In this document: piece by piece, positions 6,242 through 14,034 of the stretch
Layout of the letters: every line of letters starts with the position of its first letter
Numbering within the stretch: the stretch's first letter is position 1
Origin: SAR202 cluster bacterium
GTDB taxonomy: Bacteria; Chloroflexota; Dehalococcoidia; SAR202; CAJWER01
DNA length: 21,060 bases
Direction of reading: 5' to 3'
Assembly (NCBI GenBank): GCA_030740335.1
Contig: JASLXL010000042.1
Location: forward strand, 1-21,060
Notes under the pieces: generated by a model
The model's database searches: none
What the model saw: only the letters and a program-made list of their open reading frames with translations
What the model was told of the DNA's origin: nothing
Made by a program: the position numbers and the translations under genes

Positions 6242-7378
6242 ATGACCCAGTTCGACGATGCGGCCCATATCTATCGCGCCATTGGAGTGACGCCGGTCAT
6301 CAACGCTTCCGGCACGACCACCGCCTATGGTGGCACGAAGCTGCGCTCCGAGGTGATGGATGTCATGAATAAGGCTGCCACTGTCCTAGTGGACATCCAC
6401 GAACTGAATCGCAAGGTCGGCGCACTGATAGCTGAGGCCATCGGCGCCGAGGCAGCATTCGTATGTAGTGGGTCCGCCGGTGGTCTGGTGCTACAGGCCG
6501 CTGCGTGCATCGCCGGGTCAGATCCCGCAAGAATGGCACAGCTTCCGGATACGACGGGGCTCAAGGACGAGATCATCATCCAGAACAGCCACCGGTTTGC
6601 CTACGACCAGGCATATCGCGTCGCAGGGGCCAAGCTTGTAGGTGTTGGTACAGGTCGAAGCTGTCACCTCTGGCAGCTCGATGCGGCCTACACAGAACGC
6701 ACTGCGGCTGTGGCGTACCTGTTCTCTCCTTTCTTGACTAGGAAGGCGATTTCACTTGAGGATGTCTGTGAAAGCGCCCACTCGCGGGGCGTGCCCGTCA
6801 TCGTGGACGCGGCCTCGATGCTCCCACCGCGCGCGAACCTACACAAGTACCTGGCCATGGGCGCGGACATGGTGGTGTACAGCGGTGGAAAGTCCATCCG
6901 AGGGCCACAGGGCACCGGTATTCTATGCGGTCGGGCGGACCTGATCGAGGCGGCAGTGGCAAATGCGGCCCCGGGACAGTTCCTGGGCAGGGGCATGAAG
7001 GTCGCCAAAGAGGAGGTTGTCGGACTCCTCCACGCCCTCCAGATATTCATGGGAGAGGACGAGGAGGCCGAGAACAAGCATTTCTACGAAATGGGTCGAA
7101 CGGTTGTGGACGCCCTCATCGAGTTCCCAGGTCTCGACGTTGAAGTGAGGCACGACCGACACGACTACCACATTCCGATTGCGGTGATGACATTCACGGA
7201 CGATTGGAACGGGCCGTCTCGTGATGAGATTACGGCAAGGCTGGCGGACAGCGACCCACGGGTGTACCTCCACACGCTGGGGAACCCTGACGAGCTTGGC
7301 GTGGACCCGACGAACCTCAATGATGGGGATCTCGACATTGTGGTCAAGACCATTCGAGATGCCTTGCTCAGCAACTAG
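6242..7378 (+). CDS. SelA/DgaE-like PLP-dependent enzyme
   Basis: A 378-residue fold-type I PLP enzyme of the SelA-like family. Key segments are GVTPVINASGTTTAYGG near residue 15, EAAFVCSGSAGGLVLQAAAC near residue 70, the PLP-phosphate region with DAASMLPPRAN near residue 190, and the Schiff-base lysine K217 in VVYSGGKSIRGPQGTG. It is shorter than true selenocysteine synthase (about 450-460 residues) and lacks that enzyme's N-terminal tRNA-binding part. D-glucosaminate-6-phosphate ammonia lyase (DgaE) or a related amino-acid lyase/aminotransferase is therefore more likely; the substrate is not predictable. The start follows AGAGGT at 6 nt. It is monocistronic with its own extended -10 promoter. 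Confidence 0.9.
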   Translation: MTQFDDAAHIYRAIGVTPVINASGTTTAYGGTKLRSEVMDVMNKAATVLVDIHELNRKVGALIAEAIGAEAAFVCSGSAGGLVLQAAACIAGSDPARMAQLPDTTGLKDEIIIQNSHRFAYDQAYRVAGAKLVGVGTGRSCHLWQLDAAYTERTAAVAYLFSPFLTRKAISLEDVCESAHSRGVPVIVDAASMLPPRANLHKYLAMGADMVVYSGGKSIRGPQGTGILCGRADLIEAAVANAAPGQFLGRGMKVAKEEVVGLLHALQIFMGEDEEAENKHFYEMGRTVVDALIEFPGLDVEVRHDRHDYHIPIAVMTFTDDWNGPSRDEITARLADSDPRVYLHTLGNPDELGVDPTNLNDGDLDIVVKTIRDALLSN

Positions 7379-7534
7379 TGGTTCGGTTGAGGCGGCATCC
7401 GGGGTTGGATAGCCGAGCATAGACTTTTACGCAGGCCCACGCTATGTACGGTGACCCCGCGTGAGACCGAAACATCCAGGACTCTATGCCAATCGTACTA
7501 GCCACAAGGGTTTGGGTCGTAGCCGCCGCCGTGA
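7379..7534. other. Intergenic stretch without a gene
   Basis: No convincing gene, terminator or RNA is seen after the SelA-like stop codon. Several short frames overlap but none extends. Part of it may be the upstream, unreadable portion of the remnant that follows, since TAG and TGA codons lie in that frame just before 7535. Confidence 0.4.
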
Positions 7535-7837
7535 TCCCAGGGGTACTTCCCCGAAACCGACCAGAGGGCGATCCGCAACAGCTACTTCAACGCGCCTGAG
7601 ACGATGTTCCCGGTCCCTTTTCGCGACGATCCCCTGGAAAACGAGGGTCGTCCCAGGTGGCTCGCGTGTACCTGAGCGATGAGCGCAAGTTCAACCCTCT
7701 GGCGGACGGCAACAGCCCGACTGGTGAGCGAGGCGGATTCTGCTTTGGAGTTGGCACGGGTTTCGGCACATATGGCGTTCTGGTTCGGATGGTTCCAGTT
7801 CCACCGGGACACGCAGTTATATGGTGGTGGCGAGTAG
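7535..7837 (+). pseudogene. Frameshifted gene remnant with DUF3179-like C-terminus
   Basis: One frame reads YFPETDQRAIRNSYFN, APETMFPVPFRDDPLENEG and RPRWLACT, stops at TGA 7673-7675, and resumes with ELARVSAHMAFWFGWFQFH and RDTQLYGGGE to TAG at 7835-7837. Between them the neighbouring frame (from 7657) gives RVYLSDERKFNPLADGNSPT, which reads like the missing middle. Two compensating frameshifts would join all three into one protein tail. The FWFGW-x-x-F-x-x-DTQLY ending resembles the C-terminus of DUF3179 proteins; the remainder I do not recognise. Stop codons directly upstream (TGA 7532-7534) show the 5' part is also decayed. It is a pseudogene fragment; family assignment is tentative. Confidence 0.5.
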
Positions 7838-7893
7838 GTAGAAAGGTGAACTCGCTGCCCCTCCCCTTCCAAAAAAAAGAGAAGGAATTATAT

Positions 7894-8035
7894 GTGAGGG
7901 ACACTCTCACTTACCCCACAAGGGGGCTATGCCCCTCTGCACACCCCGATTAAAGCTACCGTTACCCAAGGTATGCTACACCCAAAATCAGGCAGGTCCA
8001 CCCCCACCGCAGAGTGCGCCCAGTACCACAGCGCC
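7894..8035. repeat. Composite interspersed repeat, copy B
   Basis: It starts with a GTGAG-GGACACT-CTCAC hairpin (7894-7910). The 25-nt core at 7923-7947 matches copy A at 24 of 25 positions (loop TAT instead of TTT). A diverged form of the GC-rich motif appears to lie at about 8012-8035, split by a short insertion. The stretch before it (7838-7893) holds C- and A-rich runs and no gene. Confidence 0.6.
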
Positions 8036-8090
8036 CCAGGAACCTGTTCAGGATGTGCCCAGCCCGCCCGACACAGCATGCGCAACACCG

Positions 8091-8099
8091 TGTTACAAT
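8091..8099 (+). promoter_or_regulatory. Extended -10 promoter of the Ldh-family gene
   Basis: TGTTACAAT (TG-n-TACAAT) without a recognisable -35. The predicted transcription start is near 8105, which places the palindrome at 8124-8139 in the leader. Confidence 0.45.
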
Positions 8100-8123
8100 C
8101 GCCGTCGTGCGATTTGGGGCTTG

Positions 8124-8139
8124 TAAATCAGCTGATTTA
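8124..8139. promoter_or_regulatory. Perfect 16-bp palindrome in the leader, possible operator
   Basis: TAAATCAGCTGATTTA is a perfect palindrome centred between 8131 and 8132. It lies downstream of the -10 box and next to the AGAAGGGA Shine-Dalgarno, so a bound dimer could block transcription. It has no T-run and is too compact for a terminator. Confidence 0.5.
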
Positions 8140-8151
8140 GAAGGGACATAG

Positions 8152-9249
8152 ATGCTAGACAGGTTCAAGGTCCCGGAGGCCGATCAGGTGCGCATTCCGG
8201 AGCCGTCGCTGCGGCGAACCGTGGAGGCGATCTTTGAGAAGATGGGCGTTTCGGAGGAGGACTCAAAGATAGGCGCGAACGTACTAGTCATGTCTGACCT
8301 CAGGGGAGTCGAGACCCACGGGGTCTCGAACATGCTCCGGATGTACGTTCAGCAGTACATCGAGGGGGATCTCAACCCGAGGCCTGTGTGGACAATCGAG
8401 CGGGAGGCACCCGGCACGGCCACGATCAACGGTGATCATGGGCTGGCTATAATACTTGGCCCGAAGGCAATGCGCGTCGCGATGGATAAGGCGAAAGTCG
8501 TAGGTATAGGCGCCGTGACACTGTACAACGTCGGCCACTCCGGCCCCATCGGCCACCATGCGATGCTCGCGGTCGAAGAGGACATGATCGGCATCACCAT
8601 GACAGCTGGAGGAGTGAAGATCGCACCGACATTTGCCGCCGAGCCTCGTTACGGGACAAACCCAATAGCTATGGCTGCCCCCGGCAGGAACGAAGCGCCG
8701 TTCCTTTTCGACGCTGCGACAAGCACAATCGCTGGCAACAAGGTCAATCTGGCCGCACGGATCGGCGCAGACCTGCTGCCCGGTTGGATCGCGGATTTGA
8801 ACGGCGTACCCAACGCTGAGAGCATTCCGGTGCCAGAAGCATTCGACGACTACTATCTTCTCCCACTGGGGGGAACCAGAGAGCAGGGGTCGCACAAGGG
8901 ATACGGCTTTGGCATGATGGTCGAGATCATGGGCGCGCTCCTGTCCGGCGGTACGCCGCATATGCTCGATAGCACCCCTTGGTCACAGCACTACTTTTCT
9001 GCCTACAACATCGAGTCCTTCACGGACGTGGACGAGTTCAAAGACAAGATGGATCAGACTCTCCGCACGCTGCGCACGACGAAGCCGGCGCCGGACCACG
9101 AGCGAGTGATGTACCCCGGGTTGTCTGAGCATGAGGAAGAGATCGAGAGGCGTGCAAACGGGATACCGTTGCATTCCGAGGTTGTGCAGTGGTTCGACCA
9201 CATCACGAGCGAACTGACTCTATCTCCCATCGAGAGGATCGGCGGCTAG
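8152..9249 (+). CDS. Ldh family (malate/L-lactate/ureidoglycolate dehydrogenase type) oxidoreductase
   Basis: A 365-residue member of the Ldh_2 family, NAD(P)-dependent 2-hydroxyacid dehydrogenases distinct from classical LDH/MDH. Visible landmarks are VMSDLRGVETHGVSNMLRMY near residue 47, with the catalytic histidine in ETHG; NGDHGLAIILGPKAM near residue 98; VGHSGPIGHHAMLA near residue 130; RYGTNPIAMAAPG near residue 167; and GGTREQGSHKGYGFGMMVEI near residue 240, the cofactor-loop region. The ATG follows AGAAGGGA. The gene stands alone between its own promoter and a strong terminator. Relatives oxidise malate, L-lactate, sulfolactate, ureidoglycolate or 2,3-diketogulonate; the substrate here cannot be told. 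Confidence 0.93.
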   Translation: MLDRFKVPEADQVRIPEPSLRRTVEAIFEKMGVSEEDSKIGANVLVMSDLRGVETHGVSNMLRMYVQQYIEGDLNPRPVWTIEREAPGTATINGDHGLAIILGPKAMRVAMDKAKVVGIGAVTLYNVGHSGPIGHHAMLAVEEDMIGITMTAGGVKIAPTFAAEPRYGTNPIAMAAPGRNEAPFLFDAATSTIAGNKVNLAARIGADLLPGWIADLNGVPNAESIPVPEAFDDYYLLPLGGTREQGSHKGYGFGMMVEIMGALLSGGTPHMLDSTPWSQHYFSAYNIESFTDVDEFKDKMDQTLRTLRTTKPAPDHERVMYPGLSEHEEEIERRANGIPLHSEVVQWFDHITSELTLSPIERIGG

Positions 9250-9274
9250 ATCTAAGATAGCTGGTAATTGTTGC

Positions 9275-9308
9275 AATGCAGCGCCAGTGTTGGCGCTGCA
9301 TTTTGTTT
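9275..9308 (+). terminator. Rho-independent terminator of the Ldh-family gene
   Basis: A perfect 12-bp stem (9275-9286 with 9291-9302, loop GTGT) ending in TTTTGTTT, 25 nt after the stop codon. Confidence 0.9.
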
Positions 9309-9475
9309 ATAGGCCCTGAGACCATATGCCTGAGCATGTGAGTCCAACTATGTGTGAGGTTGTCTCTAAATCCTCTCTACCGCTCATTCTTATAGAATAT
9401 CCCTGCCCACCAAAGCGCTAGGAGCGCCTGAGGTACTATATTTATGTCTCTATCACCGATGCAAATCAGGAACTT

Positions 9476-9721
9476 TTGGACGCTAGTCTTCACCACTCGT
9501 GTGATGGAATTCGGAGTGACCAGGTGTGCGTGAGGATCGCCGCCATCGGGGACTTGCCGTCGCGATTCGGGGACTTCCAAGTGGTCGCGTTTTACATTAA
9601 TCGTGATGAAAAGGAGCCTGCCGCCTTCATACACGGAGACGTATGCGACGCGAAAAATGTGCCGCTGAGGGTGCACTCGCAGTGCCTCACGAACGATGCC
9701 ATCGGATCTTTTCGGAACTAG
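9476..9721 (+). pseudogene. RibA (GTP cyclohydrolase II) N-terminal remnant
   Basis: The frame contains IGDLPSRFGDFQVVAFYIN, EKEPAAFIHGDVCDAKNVPL and RVHSQCLTNDAIGSFRN, then a TAG at 9719-9721. This matches the start of GTP cyclohydrolase II (LPT-x-x-G-x-F, then VRVHSECLTGD-x-x-GS-x-RCDCG), the first enzyme of riboflavin synthesis. Only the first of the three zinc cysteines survives. HSECLTGD has become HSQCLTND, and the protein ends just where RCDCG should follow. The catalytic remainder is absent and sequence of another gene family begins at once. No RibB domain is seen upstream, and 9309-9475 holds nothing recognisable. It is non-functional as GTP cyclohydrolase. Confidence 0.7.
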
Positions 9722-10191
9722 CCTCGGAGCAGAAGGCGGCAACGTCTGTCGTGGAGCGATTTGGGCGTGTGGACATACTTCTCCATCTTGTAGACGGATG
9801 GACCGGTGGGACACCTGTCTTGGACATGCCATCGAAAGAGGTGTCGGGTATGTTTCAGTAGCATGTCTGGACCACGTTGAATGCGGTGCAGGCGTTTGTG
9901 CCTCACATGGTGGAGCAGGGCTGGGCCCGCGTAGTGACGGTTTCGCAGCCCGCTGCGCTGCAGCCAGCAGGCAATACGTCGCCCTACACTATCGGCAAGA
10001 CGGGACAGGAGGTCCTGTTATTACCCCTTGCCCATGAGTTGCGTGACACGGGGATGACAGCAATTATCGTGCTCGTCCGGGCGATAGGGGAGCGAGAAGA
10101 GAGACGCGGCTCAAATACGACTCATGAGGAGATTGCGTCCACCATCACATACCTGTGCTCCGCCGATGCGAGGATAATCAACGCTGTGTGA
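9712..10191 (+). pseudogene. Short-chain dehydrogenase/reductase (SDR) remnant with amber stop
   Basis: From about 9712 one frame reads ASEQKAATSVVERFGRVDIL, then LLHLVDGWTGG, reaches TAG at 9859-9861 (GMFQ-stop-HVWTTLNAVQAF), and continues in the same frame through GWARVVTVSQPAALQPAG, the SDR catalytic Y-x3-K in SPYTIGK, AHELRDTG and EEIASTITYLCS, ending TGA at 10189-10191. The N-terminal Rossmann strand with TG-x3-G-x-G is missing, replaced by the RibA stump. The amber codon sits where SDRs normally have a leucine or similar residue in the helix before the substrate region. The last few residues also appear lost. The part after 9877 could be translated but lacks cofactor binding. Confidence 0.75.
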
Positions 10192-10340
10192 ATCCCGTCC
10201 CACGATAGGCCCTAGTTACGCAGTGTCTTTGTGTGGCTGGTCTCCGCAGGGAAGGTCCTCCGACAGGCTCAGGATGAGCATGCATAAGACGGCGTGCAGA
10301 GGCAGTAGACAAGTCCTTCCCCCTTGACGGAGGAGGGGCT
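10192..10340. other. Intergenic stretch with a short hairpin-bearing sequence
   Basis: No gene is seen. TCCTCCGACAGGCTCAGGAT and the following GAGC (about 10256-10279) contain a GCTCA-GGA-TGAGC hairpin (10267-10279). They resemble a short intergenic repeat I recall from Chloroflexota and other metagenomic genomes, but it occurs only once here. Near 10319-10338 C- and G-runs could pair and act as a weak terminator for the ABC gene. Confidence 0.35.
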
Positions 10341-13300
10341 CTAGCCTGCCGCCGAATCGTTTAGGAAGCGAGGTGAGGCGCTTACCAGCTGTGCCTGGAC
10401 TAGCTGGGCGTACAGACCGCCCACTGCGACTAGCTGGTTGTGTGTTCCCTCTTCGTGTATCTTGCCCCCGTCCAGTACAACTATCCGATCGGCGTCGCGT
10501 ACGGTCGAGAGCCTGTGAGCGATCACTATGGTGGTTCTCCCCTCCATGAGCCGGGCCATCGCCTGGCGTACCTGCTGCTCGTTGACAGCGTCCAGATGCG
10601 ACGTAGCTTCGTCTAGGATCAGTATGGGCGAGTCTTTCAAGAGGGCTCGGGCGATGGAAATACGCTGCCGCTGGCCTCCGGATAGCTGAATGCCCCGTTC
10701 TCCAACCATAGTTTCGTACCTGTCGGGGAACGATTCGACGAACTCGTGGACGTTGGCGATCTCCGCAGTACGCTCGACCTCAATGTCCGTGGCCTCGGGC
10801 CTGGCCATCCTGAGATTCTCCCGGATCGTGGTGTTGAACAAGTATGTCTCCTGGGCCACCAGTGTGATATGCCGGCGAAGCCCTTCCAGGTCAAAGTCTC
10901 GCAGATTGTTCCCTCCAACGGATACCGAGCCCTCGTCCGGATCCCAGAACCGTAGCAGCATCTGGGCCGAGGTGGTCTTGCCAGCCCCCGAGCGCCCAAC
11001 CAGGGCCACCGTCTCGCCTGCGCCCACGGAAAAAGACACCCCGTCGATCGCCTTGCGGCCCGCCGAATCGTAGGAGAATTCGACGCTACTGAATTCGATT
11101 TCGGGGTCACAAACCAGCCCGCGCTCGTCGATTCCGTCTTTCACACCTTGCCCGTCTTGCACAAGCACAGACTCGTCGTGAACCTCAAAGATCCGCCTCA
11201 CGGCTGCGAGGGTGTCCATCAACTGATTGAGCGTCGCCGCAAGCTCGGTTACCGGTCCGAAGGAGAAGAGCGCAAGCAGCGTGGCCAGGGGAAGCTGCGC
11301 TGTGTCCATATCGCCATTTGCAATGAGCCAGACACCTACGGTCAGAACCGATAGACCTCCAATGGCCGTGATCGACTCGATCAGGGCGGCGTGTAGAGCC
11401 TGGGTCTTCAGGAAACGAACCCTCAGCGCAGCATAGCTCCATCCGCGCCTATCCGTCTCCGCGGTCCTCTCCGGGCCGTCGCCGAATGCGACTACCTCTC
11501 GAATACCTTGTATCCCGTCGACGACATAGGCGTTCAGATCTCCCAACTGGGTCCGCATGTCCCAGCCGAGACCCTCGGTCTGCCGTTGAGCCACGAACGG
11601 GATCGCGGCTGCAATTACCAGGAATGGGGCGAGCACCAGAGCCAGAGGCCAGGAGACGACGGTCAGCACCACTATCACGGCGGTGGGTATGAGGATCGCG
11701 ACGAAGGCCGGGGTGATGACGTGGGCAAAAAAGTTCTCCACCGACTCGATATCACTCCCCACGAGACTGGTGAGGTCACCGGACTTCCGATTCACCAGGT
11801 AAGCGGGCGCCAGAGGTTCCAATTTTTGATAGAGATCAATTCGCATCTCCGCAAGGATCTTGTATGCGAAGTCGTGGGAAGACCAGTTCTCAGCCCACCT
11901 GAACACCGCCGTAAGGGGAGCCGTGACTCCCAGCAATACAAGGTACGGGGTGAGCTCGTCCCCACGAAAGACCGCAGCGACGAGCGTCGCACTGGCTGCA
12001 CCTAGCCCTATGATTGCGATATGGTAGGCGACACCCAGGAAAAGTGTCAACGTGAGTTGTACTCTCCATCGTGCGGCCACGCCCAAGAGCCTTGACCAGG
12101 CCTTTGTCGAACCCAGGGTCGAGCGTGAGGATATGGCGCGTAGAGCGGGCTCGGAATCAGACACAGTCGGGGCAAGGGCCTGAACGTCGTTCGAAATGTC
12201 CGGGATGATGTCCTGTCCGAACTCCGACTGCTGGTTCGCCATTAGCCGCGAGTACACACCCCCGGCTCCGGCCAGATCTATGTGGCTGCCGATCTCGACG
12301 ATCCGGCCCTCGTCCAGCACCATTATCCTGTCCGCGCCTACAACGCTGGACAGGCGGTGGGCGATTACCAGTGTGGTCCTGCCGGCCATGAGACGGTCCA
12401 GGGCCTCCTGAATGATGGCCTCGTTCTCGGCATCCACGCTAGATAGGGCTTCGTCGAGGATCAGAATAGGAGACGACTTGAGCAGTGCTCGCGCAATGGC
12501 GATTCGTTGGCGTTCGCCGCCGGACAGCTTCACCCCACGCTCACCTACTACGGTATCGTAGCCCTCGGGGAGAGACGATATGAAGTCGTGGGCGTTGGCG
12601 GAACGTGCAGCCTCCTCAACCTCATCTCTCATCGCATCGCGCCTACCAACACGCAGGTTGTCCGAGACCGTGCCGTTAAACAGATATGTGTCCTGAGTCA
12701 CGACCGAAATCTGCCTGCGAAGATACTCCAGCGGGAGATCGCGTATTTCTTGTCCACCAATTAGGACGCGGCCCTCCAGTGGGTCGTAGAACCGGAGAAG
12801 CAGCCAGACGATAGTTGACTTGCCTGCACCGGAGGGGCCCACCAGCCCCAGAGTTTCGCCGGGGCTCAGCGTGAAACTCAACTCCTCGAGGGCACTGCGC
12901 CGCCCCTGTTCATAGCCGAAGCTTACGTCCTCGAAACGTATCTCTGGAACGATCGTGTCCATCTGATCCGGGCTGTCTTTGGGACCGCTGATGTCAACAG
13001 AGGTGTCCAGAAGTGAAAAGATGCCTTCGGCGGAGGCCATTGCGACCATTCCCTGGTGGTACAGCGACGCAAGTTCGCGAACTGGTCGAAAGACCTCGCC
13101 ACCGAGCATGAGCACGATAAGAAGCGTGCTCATCTCCAGATCGCCGTTGCTGACCCTGATCCCGCCCCAAACTAGGGCAGCGGTAGCCCCCACCGATGTG
13201 CCGAGAATGGTTGCGCCGGATGAGACGCCGTCGATGGCAACAATACCCATGGTACTGCGATATAGCGCTCTAGCTTTTTCAGCCAGGAGTATCGCACGGC

Positions 13301-13946
13301 GGCTGCTCTGTCCAAACACCTTCAGGGTCACAAGGCCTTGCACGCTGTCCAGGAACTCCGCACCCATTGCACCAAAGGCCTGGCGTCGTCTCCGGCTATT
13401 CTGATCGGTCCAGCCCCGCAGCATCGCTGGGATGAATAGCGTGAACAGGGCAAAGCCCAGGAATATGAGCCCGATCTGAAGATCGAGCCACGTTATATAA
13501 ATGAAGATCAGGACGGGAGCGGTCAGGGCCACGATGAACTGCGGAAGGTATTGCCCGAAAAAGGTTTCCAGGCTCTCCACGGCATCGACGAGAGACATCA
13601 GAAGGTCACCGGTCCTGCGACGTTCGATGAAGGCAGGTCCGAGGTTCAGGATATGCGAGTAGAGGTGTCGGCGGATCTCGATTTTGGTTCGGGTAGCCGT
13701 GGTGTAGCTAACAGAATCGCGCAGATACTGGAGCTGCCCGCGAACAGCGATGAGGACGCCGAGAACGATGAGAGGGAGTCCCAGAGACGACAGGCCGTCG
13801 CCCTGGAAGACACGGCCTATCAGCCAGCCCGTGAGGGCCAGGCGGGCTACGCCGGCAGCCAAGGCTAGCATGCCAACGATGGCGGCGAGGGCTATCCTGG
13901 GGCGTAGACCTTTCGAAAGAGCAAACAGTCGCAAATTAAAATACAT
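10341..13946 (-). CDS. Fused double ABC exporter (CydDC-like, TMD-NBD-TMD-NBD)
   Basis: A 1201-residue membrane protein containing two complete half-exporters. Half 1: TMD about 15-310, then NBD with Walker A GPSGAGKST (370-378), signature LSGGE (474-478), Walker B ILILDE (494-499) and H-loop H530. A linker spans about 570-620. Half 2: TMD about 620-915, Walker A GRSGAGKTT (984-992), LSGGQ (1088-1092), Walker B ILILDE (1108-1113) and H1144. All ATPase residues are present in both halves, so both sites look catalytic. TMD1 resembles CydD (GPAFIERRRTGDLLMSLVD, FFGQYLPQ) and TMD2 resembles CydC (KLEPLAPAYLVNRKSGDL, ENFFAH). In bacteria CydD and CydC are usually separate and act as a heterodimer exporting or moving thiols or heme. 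No cytochrome bd genes are nearby, so the substrate is unknown. There is no clear Shine-Dalgarno at the ATG. Confidence 0.9.
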   Translation of the reverse strand: MYFNLRLFALSKGLRPRIALAAIVGMLALAAGVARLALTGWLIGRVFQGDGLSSLGLPLIVLGVLIAVRGQLQYLRDSVSYTTATRTKIEIRRHLYSHILNLGPAFIERRRTGDLLMSLVDAVESLETFFGQYLPQFIVALTAPVLIFIYITWLDLQIGLIFLGFALFTLFIPAMLRGWTDQNSRRRRQAFGAMGAEFLDSVQGLVTLKVFGQSSRRAILLAEKARALYRSTMGIVAIDGVSSGATILGTSVGATAALVWGGIRVSNGDLEMSTLLIVLMLGGEVFRPVRELASLYHQGMVAMASAEGIFSLLDTSVDISGPKDSPDQMDTIVPEIRFEDVSFGYEQGRRSALEELSFTLSPGETLGLVGPSGAGKSTIVWLLLRFYDPLEGRVLIGGQEIRDLPLEYLRRQISVVTQDTYLFNGTVSDNLRVGRRDAMRDEVEEAARSANAHDFISSLPEGYDTVVGERGVKLSGGERQRIAIARALLKSSPILILDEALSSVDAENEAIIQEALDRLMAGRTTLVIAHRLSSVVGADRIMVLDEGRIVEIGSHIDLAGAGGVYSRLMANQQSEFGQDIIPDISNDVQALAPTVSDSEPALRAISSRSTLGSTKAWSRLLGVAARWRVQLTLTLFLGVAYHIAIIGLGAASATLVAAVFRGDELTPYLVLLGVTAPLTAVFRWAENWSSHDFAYKILAEMRIDLYQKLEPLAPAYLVNRKSGDLTSLVGSDIESVENFFAHVITPAFVAILIPTAVIVVLTVVSWPLALVLAPFLVIAAAIPFVAQRQTEGLGWDMRTQLGDLNAYVVDGIQGIREVVAFGDGPERTAETDRRGWSYAALRVRFLKTQALHAALIESITAIGGLSVLTVGVWLIANGDMDTAQLPLATLLALFSFGPVTELAATLNQLMDTLAAVRRIFEVHDESVLVQDGQGVKDGIDERGLVCDPEIEFSSVEFSYDSAGRKAIDGVSFSVGAGETVALVGRSGAGKTTSAQMLLRFWDPDEGSVSVGGNNLRDFDLEGLRRHITLVAQETYLFNTTIRENLRMARPEATDIEVERTAEIANVHEFVESFPDRYETMVGERGIQLSGGQRQRISIARALLKDSPILILDEATSHLDAVNEQQVRQAMARLMEGRTTIVIAHRLSTVRDADRIVVLDGGKIHEEGTHNQLVAVGGLYAQLVQAQLVSASPRFLNDSAAG

Positions 13947-13967
13947 GTTTTAGTAGGCCACCCTCAT

Positions 13968-14029
13968 ACTTAAATTCACACGATATTTATGGGCATCCCC
14001 TACCAGCCCAACCAAGTGTGCGCAGCACC
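13968..14029. repeat. Composite interspersed repeat, partial copy D
   Basis: It lies between the PAP2-like gene and the ABC gene. It shares ACTTAAATTC (13968-13977) exactly with copy A. On the minus strand GGTGCTGCGCACACTT (14029-14014) aligns with the GC-rich motif of copies A and C, followed by a TTGGGCTGG / GATGCCC stretch resembling copy C. The 25-nt hairpin core is absent. The motif ends 5 nt from the stop codon of the PAP2-like gene. Confidence 0.5.
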
Positions 14030-14034
14030 AGCAT

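Noticed and set aside
9377..9832. 151-residue minus-strand frame opposite the RibA and SDR remnants
   Set aside because: The plus strand carries recognisable RibA and SDR sequence, so this is an antisense shadow.
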